The translations under genes were made by a program, and so were the position numbers. From an uncultured Eubacteriales bacterium (GTDB lineage: Bacteria; Bacillota; Clostridia; Oscillospirales; Oscillospiraceae): a DNA stretch of 52,695 nt. The stretch spans positions 1 through 52,695 of the forward strand of contig UQGU01000013.1 of assembly GCA_900540635.1 (NCBI GenBank), read 5' to 3'. This document shows, piece after piece, positions 24,968 to 32,780 of the stretch. The notes under the pieces were generated by a model. It did not search any database. It saw only the letters and a list, made by a program, of their open reading frames with translations, and was not told the origin of the DNA. Numbering within the stretch: position 1 is the first letter of the stretch; every line of letters begins with the position of its first letter.

Positions 24968-25660
24968 ATGAAAAGGGACAAATTCGGATACGGTGTTTTT
25001 GCCCTGGGCTTTGTGGGCTATCTGGTCCGGCGGCTGCTGTACACGGTGGGTGTGGACAGCCGGGGGCTTCTGGTGGGCGGACATGGCCTGGAAATTGCGC
25101 TGTGGGTGCTTACCGCCGGGGCGGCGGTCCTTGCGCTGACGGCCAAGCCGGTGAAGCAGACGCCCAAGCCTTGGGTTACCCCCACGGGCTGCTGGTTTCT
25201 GGCCATTGGAATGCTGTTTGCCGGGGAGGACCTGGTCAACGGCTTCGCGGGCCTGCGGACGGTGCTGAAAATCGCCGCCCCTCTGGTGGCCGCTGCCCTG
25301 GCTGCCGCCGGGTGGCGCAAGTGGAAGGGGCAGAGCCCCGTGCCCATGCTCTGGGCCTTTGCAAGCCTGGTGCTGGTGGTGCGCCTGGTGGCGGCCTACC
25401 AGACCTGGAGCCGGGAGCCCCAGATGATGGACTATATCTTCTCCCTGCTGGCAAGCCTGTGCTTTGCCGTGTTTACCTATCAGCAGGCGGCCCGGGGGCT
25501 GGGCATGGCGAAAAACGGCCTTTGGCAGCTGCGTTTTGGCCTGCTGGCGGGCTACTTCGGCCTTGTGGCGGGGGTTGGCAAGCAGCCGCTGCCCTTCTAT
25601 ACCCTGATGGCCTGCGGCGTGCTGCTGATGCTGCTCTCCGGTGAGGAGGCCCCATGCTGA
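24968..25660 (+). CDS. Hypothetical polytopic membrane protein
   Basis: A 230-residue protein with about six to seven membrane helices and a basic N-terminus. I recognise no family motif. The ATG follows AAAGGAG by seven bases. It lies 23 bases after the acyltransferase gene and overlaps the HD-domain gene by seven bases, so the four genes from 22522 to 26220 are probably one transcript. Confidence 0.75.
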   Translation: MKRDKFGYGVFALGFVGYLVRRLLYTVGVDSRGLLVGGHGLEIALWVLTAGAAVLALTAKPVKQTPKPWVTPTGCWFLAIGMLFAGEDLVNGFAGLRTVLKIAAPLVAAALAAAGWRKWKGQSPVPMLWAFASLVLVVRLVAAYQTWSREPQMMDYIFSLLASLCFAVFTYQQAARGLGMAKNGLWQLRFGLLAGYFGLVAGVGKQPLPFYTLMACGVLLMLLSGEEAPC

Positions 25661-26220
25661 ACACACAGGCCTATACCCGGCTCAGCACGGCCCTGCCGAA
25701 GCTGACTGCGGAGGACGTGATCGATATGGGGCCTGTGCTCGTGAAAATCATCCCGGAGCTGAAGCCCACACTGGGCTTCGACCAGCATTCGCCCCACCAT
25801 AAATACGATCTGTTTACCCACATTGCCCATGTGGTGGGCAATGTCCCCCCGGACCTGACGGTGCGCTGGGCGGCGCTGCTGCACGATGTGGGCAAGATTC
25901 CAACCTTTGCCCGGGATGAGACAGGCCGGGGCCATTTCAAAAATCACGCGGCCGTGGGCGCAGACATGGCGGATACCGTTCTGCACCGCCTGGGCGCGCC
26001 GGAAGTTCTGCGGGAAGAAGTCGTGACCCTCATTCGGCTGCACATGACCAGACTTGAGCCGGAGCAGCTGCCGGAGCTGGCGGCAAATCTCGGCTGGGAC
26101 ACGGTGAGCAGGCTTCTCAGCCTGCAAGAGGCGGATATGGGCAGCAAAGGCGTCCCCGGCGAGGAGGACCAGGCCCAGTTCCGGCTTCTTCGGAAGCGGT
26201 TGGAGGAGCTGAGAGCATAG
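25654..26220 (+). CDS. HD-domain phosphohydrolase
   Basis: A 188-residue stand-alone HD protein. The metal ligands are visible as H in QHSPHHKYDLFTHIAHVV, HD in WAALLHDVGKIPTF, H in GHFKNHAAVGADMA and D in LQEADMGSKG. The arrangement resembles the HD domain found C-terminal in CCA-adding enzymes, so 2',3'-cyclic phosphodiesterase or phosphatase activity is plausible. It starts inside the preceding membrane-protein gene. A weak GAGCAG/CTGCTC hairpin follows its stop before the cobalamin promoter. Confidence 0.82.
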   Translation: MLNTQAYTRLSTALPKLTAEDVIDMGPVLVKIIPELKPTLGFDQHSPHHKYDLFTHIAHVVGNVPPDLTVRWAALLHDVGKIPTFARDETGRGHFKNHAAVGADMADTVLHRLGAPEVLREEVVTLIRLHMTRLEPEQLPELAANLGWDTVSRLLSLQEADMGSKGVPGEEDQAQFRLLRKRLEELRA

Positions 26221-26267
26221 AAACGGCATTTTTCCTGAGCAGCCCGGTTTTTCTGCTCGGTTGCTTG

Positions 26268-26296
26268 TTGACATTGCCTATCGGCTGTGGTAAAAT
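26268..26296 (+). promoter_or_regulatory. Promoter of the cobalamin biosynthesis operon
   Basis: A consensus -35 TTGACA (26268-26273) and a -10 TAAAAT (26291-26296) are separated by 17 bases. Transcription would start just before the cobalamin aptamer. This is the best sigma-A-type promoter in the window. Confidence 0.85.
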
Positions 26297-26311
26297 AAAC
26301 CGGAAAGTGAA

Positions 26312-26502
26312 TAGCGGTTTCAGTGCTTCCGGGCCGGTTGGGCCTTGGAAGAGAATAGGGAATCGGGTGCAACTCCCGAGCGGTACCGCCACTGTGAGCG
26401 CGGAGGTTCCGGCATGAGGTGAAAACCGGTCATTGGATGTTTCCGAGAAGACGTTTGCCGAGAGCTGAGGATGCGTGAGCCAGGATACCTGCTGAAACGG
26501 TT
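26312..26502 (+). promoter_or_regulatory. Cobalamin (AdoCbl-type) riboswitch
   Basis: P1 is formed by CGGTTTCAG (about 26315-26323) with CTGAAACGG (about 26492-26500). The core contains GAATCGGGTGCAACTCCCGAGCGGTACCGCCACTGTGAGCG-like conserved blocks (about 26361-26400), and the B12 box GAGCCAGGATACCTGCT is at 26477-26493. It would bind adenosylcobalamin and repress the downstream operon. Terminator-type hairpins follow at 26557, 26672 and 26713, giving the expression platform. Confidence 0.95.
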
Positions 26503-26556
26503 TGTGTGTCCGGTCCTGCAAGTACGGGGCTGCGGCAGCTTTTGGCGCAGAAAGAC

Positions 26557-26591
26557 GGCTGCGGCAGTTTTCGGAACTGCCGCAGCCTTTT
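26557..26591 (+). terminator. Riboswitch terminator 1
   Basis: GGCTGCGGCAGTT pairs perfectly with AACTGCCGCAGCC around a five-base loop and is followed by TTTT. A second copy of GGCTGCGGCAG at about 26528-26538 could compete for the same 3' arm, giving alternative structures. Confidence 0.88.
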
Positions 26592-26671
26592 CGATCCTTT
26601 GGTGCTGTATATGTGGTTTCCCCCCTTACCATTTTTAACAGATTGCCCGCCAAAGTATCCCTGCGTGTTGT

Positions 26672-26703
26672 GCGGGGGAGAGTCGCTCTCCCCCGCTTTT
26701 TTT
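26672..26703 (+). terminator. Riboswitch-leader terminator 2
   Basis: GCGGGGGAGAG and CTCTCCCCCGC form an 11-bp stem on a TCG loop followed by seven T residues. This is a very strong intrinsic terminator, 55 bases before cbiA and about 80 bases after terminator 1. Confidence 0.9.
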
Positions 26704-26712
26704 GCGAAATCA

Positions 26713-26745
26713 GCCGCGGCGGTCCCCATGGCCGCTGCGGCTTTT
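26713..26745 (+). terminator. Third hairpin directly before cbiA
   Basis: GCCGCGGCGG and CCGCTGCGGC form a 10-bp stem with one G-T wobble, followed by TTTT. It ends about 12 bases before the cbiA start, where no good Shine-Dalgarno is visible, so it could affect either transcription or translation initiation. Confidence 0.6.
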
Positions 26746-26756
26746 GTGGTGATGCT

Positions 26757-28127
26757 ATGAAAAAAGAACTACCCCGGATTTTAATTGCGGGAACCAACAG
26801 CGGCTGCGGAAAGACCACCTTCGTCTCCGGCCTGCTGACGGCGCTGAAACGGCGGGAAAAGGACCTGCGGGCCTTCAAGTGCGGCCCGGACTACATCGAC
26901 CCCATGTTCCACGCCTCTGCCCTGGGGGTGCCCTGCAGAAACCTGGACCTGCAATTTTTTGACGAAAACACCCTGCGTTTCTCCCTGGCGAAGAACGGCG
27001 GCAGCCTTTCCGTCATCGAGGGCGTTATGGGCTATTACGACGGCGTTGGCATGACTACCCAGGCCAGCTCCTACGCCGTGGCCATGGCCTCGGATACTTC
27101 GGCGGTGCTGGTGGTGGATGCCCGGGGGGCGGCCCATTCGGTGCTGGCGGTGATTGGGGGCTTTTTGAATCTGCACCCGAAGAGCCACATCCGGGGCGTG
27201 ATTCTGAACCGGTGCTCTGCCATGCTCTACCCCCGGATGAAGCAGGCGATTGCGGACCAATTCGGCGGGGCGGTGCTGCCCCTGGGCTATCTGCCGGTGA
27301 TGAAGGACTGCACCCTGGAAAGCCGCCATTTGGGCCTGATCACCGCCCAGGAAATGACGGATTTGCAGGAAAAGCTGGAAGCTTTAGCCGATCAGATCGA
27401 AAAAAGTGTGGATATCCCGGCGCTGCTTTCTCTGGCGGCCTCTGCACCGGAGCTCAGCTGGGAGCCGGTGGCGCTGCCGGAAGAGGGACCGGCCCTGCGC
27501 ATTGCCGTGGCGAGGGACAATGCCTTCTGCTTCTATTATGAGGACAATCTGGACCTGCTGCGCAGCCTGGGAGCAGAGCTTGTGCCCTTTTCCCCCATTG
27601 CGGATGCGGCCCTGCCGGAGAACATCCGGGGCCTTTACTTAGGCGGCGGCTATCCGGAACTCTATGCGGAAAGTCTTTCCGAAAACCGATCCATGAAGGA
27701 CAGCATCCGCCGGGCTCTGGAAGCGGGGCTTCCCTGCATCGCCGAATGCGGCGGTTTCCTGTACCTGCAGAAGGAGCTGGAGGGCAGACCCATGGTGGGC
27801 TTTCTGCCCGGCACGGGACACAATACGGGCAAGCTCTCCCGCTTTGGCTATGTGACCTTGACAGCCCAAAAGGACAATCTCCTCTGCGCCGCCGGGGAAC
27901 AGCTCCCTGCCCATGAATTCCACTATTACGATACCACCTGCAACGGGGAAGACTTCCTGGCCCAAAAGGCCGACGGAAGAGCCTGGCGCTGCGGCATTGC
28001 CACAGAAAATCTCTATGCGGGCTTCCCCCATTTTCATTTCTATGCACACCCCCAGATGGCAGCAAGATTTTTGGAGATGTGCAGAAAAGGCTCCCCTGAA
28101 AGGGGAGCTGTCAGCGCAGCTGACTGA
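26757..28127 (+). CDS. cbiA: Cobyrinate a,c-diamide synthase
   Basis: A 456-residue glutamine amidotransferase that amidates the a and c side chains of (cobalt) cobyrinate. A Walker-type site GTNSGCGKTTFVSGLL (about 12-27) is followed by the CPDYIDPMFH-type block (GPDYIDPMFHAS). The C-terminal class I amidotransferase domain has LGGGYPELYA and the nucleophile in AECGGFLYL (Cys near 330). The ATG has only a poor ribosome site (GGTGATG). The last residues (GSPERGAVSAAD) and the stop are encoded by the family A element that begins at 28089. First gene of the riboswitch-controlled operon. Confidence 0.95.
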   Translation: MKKELPRILIAGTNSGCGKTTFVSGLLTALKRREKDLRAFKCGPDYIDPMFHASALGVPCRNLDLQFFDENTLRFSLAKNGGSLSVIEGVMGYYDGVGMTTQASSYAVAMASDTSAVLVVDARGAAHSVLAVIGGFLNLHPKSHIRGVILNRCSAMLYPRMKQAIADQFGGAVLPLGYLPVMKDCTLESRHLGLITAQEMTDLQEKLEALADQIEKSVDIPALLSLAASAPELSWEPVALPEEGPALRIAVARDNAFCFYYEDNLDLLRSLGAELVPFSPIADAALPENIRGLYLGGGYPELYAESLSENRSMKDSIRRALEAGLPCIAECGGFLYLQKELEGRPMVGFLPGTGHNTGKLSRFGYVTLTAQKDNLLCAAGEQLPAHEFHYYDTTCNGEDFLAQKADGRAWRCGIATENLYAGFPHFHFYAHPQMAARFLEMCRKGSPERGAVSAAD

Positions 28128-28288
28128 GGGGTTACGGCTTGGCCTGGGGCCAAGCCACGCCGTAGGCGAAATACTGGGGTTGTGCATATCTGGGACTGTA
28201 TTTCCGCTTCCAGCGGAGGCTTTTCGCTTCGAAAAGCCAAAACCCCTCAGACTCGCTGACGCGAGCCAGCTCCCCTTTCAGGGGAGCC
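28089..28288. repeat. Family A palindromic element, copy 4
   Basis: Ends: GGCTCCCCTGAAAGGGGAGC and GCTCCCCTTTCAGGGGAGCC. Second hairpins: GTCAGCGCAGCTGAC on the left, GACTCGCTGACGCGAGCC on the right. CTGAGGGGTT pairs with AACCCCTCAG across the element, and the centre has further GGCTTGGCC...GGCCAAGCC and GGCTTTTCGCTTCGAAAAGCC stems. It lies between cbiA and cbiC and supplies the cbiA stop codon. Confidence 0.87.
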
Positions 28289-28315
28289 AAAGAGAGCAAA
28301 AAAGGAGAAATAAAA

Positions 28316-28942
28316 ATGCTGGAAATTATCAAACCTATGGACATCGAAAAGCGCAGCTTTGAGATCATCACGGAGCTTTTGGGGGATACGCCCATTGCCC
28401 CGGAGAATGAATTGGTTGTCAAGCGGGTGATCCATACCTCTGCCGACTTCGACTATGCCAAAAACCTGACCTTCTCCGAAGGGGCCGTGGCCAAGGGCAT
28501 TGCCGCCCTGCGGGGGGGCTGCGATATCGTCACCGATACCCAGATGGCCAGGGCCGGGATCAATAAGACCATCCTGGGTAAGCTGGGCGGAGAGGTGCAC
28601 TGCTTCATGTCCGACCCGGATGTGGCCGCAGAGGCCAAGGAACGGGGCATTACCCGGGCCATCGTCTCCATGGAAAAGGCGGCAAAGCTGGAGAAGCCCT
28701 GCATCTTTGCCATCGGCAACGCCCCCACGGCCCTGATTGCCATCAAGGAGCTGATGGAGGCGGGCAAGCTGCACCCGGCGCTGATCATCGGCGTGCCCGT
28801 GGGCTTTGTGAACGTGGTGGAGAGCAAGGAGGAGATCATTGAATCGGCCCTTGCCCCCTATATCGTGGCCCGGGGCCGGAAGGGCGGCAGCAATGTGGCC
28901 GCCGCCATCTGCAACGCCATGCTCTACCAGATCACAAGATAA
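28316..28942 (+). CDS. cbiC: Cobalt-precorrin-8 methylmutase
   Basis: A 208-residue CbiC/CobH mutase that moves the C-11 methyl to C-12, giving cobyrinic acid. The catalytic His is in VIHTSADFDY (about 40). MARAGINKTIL, CFMSDPDVA and VGVPVGFVNVVESKE-type blocks (IIGVPVGFVNVVESKEE) are the family's conserved segments. The ATG has AAAGGAGAAATAAAA upstream. Its stop overlaps the cbiD start (TAATG). Confidence 0.95.
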   Translation: MLEIIKPMDIEKRSFEIITELLGDTPIAPENELVVKRVIHTSADFDYAKNLTFSEGAVAKGIAALRGGCDIVTDTQMARAGINKTILGKLGGEVHCFMSDPDVAAEAKERGITRAIVSMEKAAKLEKPCIFAIGNAPTALIAIKELMEAGKLHPALIIGVPVGFVNVVESKEEIIESALAPYIVARGRKGGSNVAAAICNAMLYQITR

Positions 28943-30096
28943 TGGAACAGTTTGTTGTAAAGGACGGCAAGCAGCTGCGCCTGGGCTACACCACCGGCTC
29001 CTGTGCCGCCGCAGCCGCCAAGGCGGCGGGCTGGATGCTGCTGACGGGCCGGGAGAAGAAAACCATCGGCCTGCACACCCCCAAAGGGATCGATCTGACG
29101 CTGCATGTGGAGGAAATCACCCGGGGAGCGGATTTTGTGTCCTGTGCCATTGCCAAGGACGCGGGGGATGACCCGGACGTCACCGCCGGTGCGCTGATTT
29201 TTGCCAGGGTCACTTTGAAAGCATCCCCCGGGGTGGACATTGACGGAGGCTTCGGCGTGGGCCGGGTGACCAAGCCGGGGCTTGACCAGAGCGTGGGCAA
29301 TGCGGCCATCAACTCCGTGCCCAGGGCCATGATCCGGGAAAACCTGCTGGAAATCGCCCGGGAGCTGGACTACCCCGGGGGCTTCACCGTGGAAATTTCC
29401 GTTCCCCTGGGAGAGGAGCTGGCGAAGAAGACCTTCAACCCCCGGCTGGGGATCGTGGGCGGCATCTCGATTCTCGGTACCACCGGCATTGTGGAGCCCA
29501 TGAGCGAGCAGGCCCTGGTGGATACCATCCGGGTGGAGCTGCGGCAGAAGCGAACCCAGGGGGACTATGTGCTGCTGACCCCCGGCAACTACGGCTCGGA
29601 TTTCATCCGGGACAGCCTGAAAATCGACCCCAAAACCGCCGTGCAGGTGTCCAATTTTATTGGCGTTTCTCTGGATATCTGCAAGGAGCTGGATTTTAAG
29701 GGCGCGCTGCTCATCGGCCACATCGGCAAGCTGGTGAAGCTGGGGGGCGGCATGATGAATACCCACTCGAAGTACGGCGACTGCCGCACGGAGATCCTCT
29801 CCGCCATGGCCGGGGCCGAGGGTGTGGACGCAGACACCATCCGGGCCATGCTGGAGTGCGTCAGCTGCGACGACTGCCTGCGCCTGCTGGGGGACCGAAA
29901 GGAAAAGGTCCTGCTGCGGCTCATGGAGCGCATCCGCTTTCATTTGCAATATCGCGCCGGAGATATGGAAATCGGCTGCGCCATGTTCTCCAAGGAGTAC
30001 GGGCTGCTGGGCAGGACGGAAAACGCGGAGGAACTGGCGGGACGGATTTTGCGACAAAGGCTTCCCCTGGGGGAAGCTGGCAGGGCGAAGCCCTGA
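28942..30096 (+). CDS. cbiD: Cobalt-precorrin-5B C1-methyltransferase
   Basis: A 384-residue CbiD, which methylates C-1 in the anaerobic pathway. RLGYTTGSCAAAAAKAA (about 13-29) is the diagnostic N-terminal motif; GDDPDVTAG, GRVTKPGLDQSVGNAAINSVPR and LIGHIGKLVKLGGGMMNTHSK follow. CbiD is the marker of the cobalt-early route. The true family C-terminus ends near ELAGRIL; the final RLPLGEAGRAKP is read from the family A element at 30059-30253, which supplies the stop. Confidence 0.95.
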   Translation: MEQFVVKDGKQLRLGYTTGSCAAAAAKAAGWMLLTGREKKTIGLHTPKGIDLTLHVEEITRGADFVSCAIAKDAGDDPDVTAGALIFARVTLKASPGVDIDGGFGVGRVTKPGLDQSVGNAAINSVPRAMIRENLLEIARELDYPGGFTVEISVPLGEELAKKTFNPRLGIVGGISILGTTGIVEPMSEQALVDTIRVELRQKRTQGDYVLLTPGNYGSDFIRDSLKIDPKTAVQVSNFIGVSLDICKELDFKGALLIGHIGKLVKLGGGMMNTHSKYGDCRTEILSAMAGAEGVDADTIRAMLECVSCDDCLRLLGDRKEKVLLRLMERIRFHLQYRAGDMEIGCAMFSKEYGLLGRTENAEELAGRILRQRLPLGEAGRAKP

Positions 30097-30253
30097 CTGA
30101 TGAGGGGCGGCAGGCAGAACCAATGCAGAGCCAGCCAAAGCAATTCTATTCTTACTTGATAGAACATAACTGCAGAGATTTCTACTTACTGGTTCTGCGT
30201 TCCGCCCCTCATCCGACCCGCCTACGGCGGGCCACCTTCCCCCAGGGGAAGGC
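30059..30253. repeat. Family A palindromic element, copy 5
   Basis: Ends: GGCTTCCCCTGGGGGAAGC and CTTCCCCCAGGGGAAGGC. Second hairpins: GCAGGGCGAAGCCCTG on the left, GACCCGCCTACGGCGGGCC on the right. GATGAGGGGCGG pairs with CCGCCCCTCAT, and GCAGAACC with GGTTCTGC further in. It lies between cbiD and cbiF and supplies the cbiD stop. Confidence 0.87.
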
Positions 30254-30283
30254 AATTTCTTAAAATATATAGGAGGCAACAAT

Positions 30284-31048
30284 ATGGTACATTTTGTCGG
30301 CGCCGGGTGCGGCGCGGCGGATCTGATTACGGTGCGGGGGGCAAAGCTCCTGAGCGAGGCGGACGTGGTGATCTACGCCGGTTCTCTGGTAAATCCGGAG
30401 CTGCTGAACTACTGCAAGGAAGGCTGCGAGATTCACAACAGCGCCAAGATGACCCTGGAGGAGACCACCGCCGTCATCGTCAAGGCAGAGGCCGAGGGCA
30501 AGACCACCGTCCGGCTCCATACCGGCGACAGCAGCATCTACGGCGCGGTCCGGGAGCAGTTTGACGAGCTGATTCCCAGGGGCATCGAATACGATGTGAC
30601 CCCCGGCGTCAGCGCCTTCTGCGGGGCTGCGGCCTCTCTGAAGCAGGAGTTTACATTGCCGGATGTGAGCCAGACCGTCATCATCACCCGGCAGACCGGC
30701 CGGACCAAGGTCCCCGAAAAGGAGAGCATCCGCTCTCTGGCGGCCCACCGGGCCACCATGTGCCTGTACCTCAGCACCCGGCTCACGGAAGAGCTGCAAA
30801 AGGAGCTTTTGGAGGGCGGCTACCCCGGCTCTACCCCTGTGGCGGTGGTGTTCAAGGCCAGCTGGCCCGATGAGCGCATCTACCACTGCACCGTGGATAC
30901 CCTGCACAAGACCGTGACGGAGAACGACCTGACCCGTACCAGCCTGATCATTGTGGGTGACTGCATGGGCGAGAAGTACCAGAAGTCCTTCCTCTATGAC
31001 CCCAGCTATGAGCGGCCCTTCCACGAGGCGGCAACGAAATGCGACTGA
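30284..31048 (+). CDS. cbiF: Cobalt-precorrin-4 C11-methyltransferase
   Basis: A 254-residue SAM-dependent tetrapyrrole methylase. The N-terminal HFVGAGCGAADLITVRGAKLL and LHTGDSSIYGAVREQ (SAM-binding loop), followed by TPGVSAFCGAAASL and ITRQTGRTKVPEKE, identify CbiF/CobM rather than CbiH or CbiL. The start has TAGGAGG upstream. It overlaps cbiG by ten bases. Confidence 0.94.
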   Translation: MVHFVGAGCGAADLITVRGAKLLSEADVVIYAGSLVNPELLNYCKEGCEIHNSAKMTLEETTAVIVKAEAEGKTTVRLHTGDSSIYGAVREQFDELIPRGIEYDVTPGVSAFCGAAASLKQEFTLPDVSQTVIITRQTGRTKVPEKESIRSLAAHRATMCLYLSTRLTEELQKELLEGGYPGSTPVAVVFKASWPDERIYHCTVDTLHKTVTENDLTRTSLIIVGDCMGEKYQKSFLYDPSYERPFHEAATKCD

Positions 31049-32055
31049 GCATTCTGGCCTTTACCCGCCGGGGATGCTGTTTGGCAAGAAGGGTAAAGCA
31101 GGCCCTTTCTCCGGCGGAATGCCGGATGATGACCATGGAGAAATTCGGGGAACCGGATTTTGAAGTCTACCGTCCGCCTCTGACGGAGGCGGTGGGGGAC
31201 TTGTTCTCCTGGTGCGATCAGCTGGTATTTATCGGCAGCACCGGCATGGCCGTCCGGGGCATTGCCCCCTGGGTGAAGGACAAGAAGACAGACCCGGGGG
31301 TTCTCGTCATTGACGAGGGGGGAACCTACGTCATTTCCCTGCTCTCCGGCCACATCGGCGGGGCCAACGCATTGACAGTTTCCCTGGCTGCCGCCATCGG
31401 CGCCCAGCCCATTGTCACCACGGCCACAGATGTGGAGGGCAAGTTCTCCGTGGATGCCTGGGCAAAGGGGCAGGGGCTGCACATCGGCAGCATGGCCCTG
31501 GCCAAGGCCGTGTCCGCCGCCATACTGGAAGGGGATGTGCCCATCTGTGCCGACTGCCCCCTGCCGGAAAAACTCCCCGCCGGGCTTGTAAAAGGCGAGG
31601 AAGGGGAGCTTGGCATCTACGTGGGCACCCATGCCCGGCGGCCCTTCCGGCAAACCCTGGTTTTGACCCCAAAGGTACTGACCCTGGGCCTGGGCTGCCG
31701 GAAGAACACCCCGGAGGAGGCCATAGAGGCCCTGGTTTCCAGGGTGCTGGCGGAAAAAGGCCTTTCCCGGGCGGCCATCCGGGGGGCGGCCTCCATTGAC
31801 TTAAAAGCTGGGGAGCCCGGGCTGCTGGCCTTCTGCGGTCACCGGGGCATTCCCGTGAAATTCTATTCCGCCGGGGAATTAAAGGCCGTTCCCGGGCAGT
31901 TCACTCCCTCGGCCTTTGTCAGCTCCGTCACCGGCGTGGACAATGTCTGCGAGCGTGCCGCGGCGGCAGAGGGCGGGAGAATCATCGTTCCGAAAACCGC
32001 CGAAAACGGCGTGACCGTTGCAATTTCCGAAAAAGAATGGGAGGTATCCTTTTGA
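31039..32055 (+). CDS. cbiG: Cobalt-precorrin-5A hydrolase
   Basis: A 338-residue CbiG, which opens the delta-lactone and releases acetaldehyde from C-20 in the anaerobic pathway. The N-terminal LSILAFTRRG, central VLVIDEGGTYVISLLSGHIGGANALT and LGLGCRKNTPEEAIEAL in the C-terminal half are the family's blocks. The ATG lies inside the end of cbiF (ACGAAATGCGACTG). Together with CbiD it shows the cobalt-early route. Confidence 0.94.
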   Translation: MRLSILAFTRRGCCLARRVKQALSPAECRMMTMEKFGEPDFEVYRPPLTEAVGDLFSWCDQLVFIGSTGMAVRGIAPWVKDKKTDPGVLVIDEGGTYVISLLSGHIGGANALTVSLAAAIGAQPIVTTATDVEGKFSVDAWAKGQGLHIGSMALAKAVSAAILEGDVPICADCPLPEKLPAGLVKGEEGELGIYVGTHARRPFRQTLVLTPKVLTLGLGCRKNTPEEAIEALVSRVLAEKGLSRAAIRGAASIDLKAGEPGLLAFCGHRGIPVKFYSAGELKAVPGQFTPSAFVSSVTGVDNVCERAAAAEGGRIIVPKTAENGVTVAISEKEWEVSF

Positions 32056-32780
32056 AACTGTATATTGTGGGCATTGGCCCGGGAAATTATGAGAATATGA
32101 CCGTCCGGGCAGACCGGGCGCTGCAGGAGAGCCAGGTGATTGTGGGCTATCCCGTGTATGTGGACCTGGTGAAGGACCGGTATCCGGACAGGCAGTACCT
32201 GTCCACTGCCATGACCCAGGAGGCAGAGCGCTGCCGTATGGCCATTGAAGAGGCCGAGAAGGGCAAGACCGTTTCCATGATCTGCTCCGGCGACAGCGGC
32301 ATCTACGGCATGGCGGCCCTCATCTATGAGCTGCTGGGGGAGAATTCCGGCGTAGAGGTGGAGGTGGTCCCCGGGCTCACCGCTGCCTGCTCCGGCGGCG
32401 CGGTGCTGGGAGCACCCCTGACCCACGACTTTGCGGTCATCAGCCTGTCCGACCGGCTGACCCCCTGGGAAAAAATCGTCACCCGGCTGGACTGTGCCGC
32501 CAAGGCGGACCTGTCCATTGTGCTTTACAACCCCAAGAGCCATGGAAGGCCTGACCATCTGGCCAAGGCCTGCGATGTGCTGCTGAAAACCCTGCCCGGG
32601 GACCGGCCCTGCGGCGTGGTCCGCAACATCGGAAGACAGGGGCAGAGCAAGACCGTTCTCACGCTGAAGGAGCTGCGGGACTTTGACGCGGACATGTTCT
32701 GCACCGTGTTCGTGGGCAACGCCATGACAAAGGTCATCGATGGCAACCTGGTGACCCCCAGAGGCTACCGGGATGTATAA
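32052..32780 (+). CDS. cbiH: Cobalt-precorrin-3 C17-methyltransferase
   Basis: A 242-residue tetrapyrrole methylase with KLYIVGIGPGNYENMTVRA, MICSGDSGIYGMAALIYEL and GVEVEVVPGLTAACSGGAVLGAPLTHDF, as in CbiH/CobJ, the ring-contraction methylase. A TTG at 32052 is chosen as start: GGGAGGT lies about eight bases upstream and the protein then begins at the family's usual N-terminus. An ATG at 32037 would add five residues but lacks a ribosome site. It overlaps both neighbours. Confidence 0.93.
   Translation: MKLYIVGIGPGNYENMTVRADRALQESQVIVGYPVYVDLVKDRYPDRQYLSTAMTQEAERCRMAIEEAEKGKTVSMICSGDSGIYGMAALIYELLGENSGVEVEVVPGLTAACSGGAVLGAPLTHDFAVISLSDRLTPWEKIVTRLDCAAKADLSIVLYNPKSHGRPDHLAKACDVLLKTLPGDRPCGVVRNIGRQGQSKTVLTLKELRDFDADMFCTVFVGNAMTKVIDGNLVTPRGYRDV

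Noticed and set aside
26502..26756. N-terminal extension of cbiA by 85 residues into the riboswitch leader
   Set aside because: It would be translated across two strong terminators and the end of the B12 aptamer, has no homology-like content, and CbiA normally begins near KELPRILIAGTNSG.
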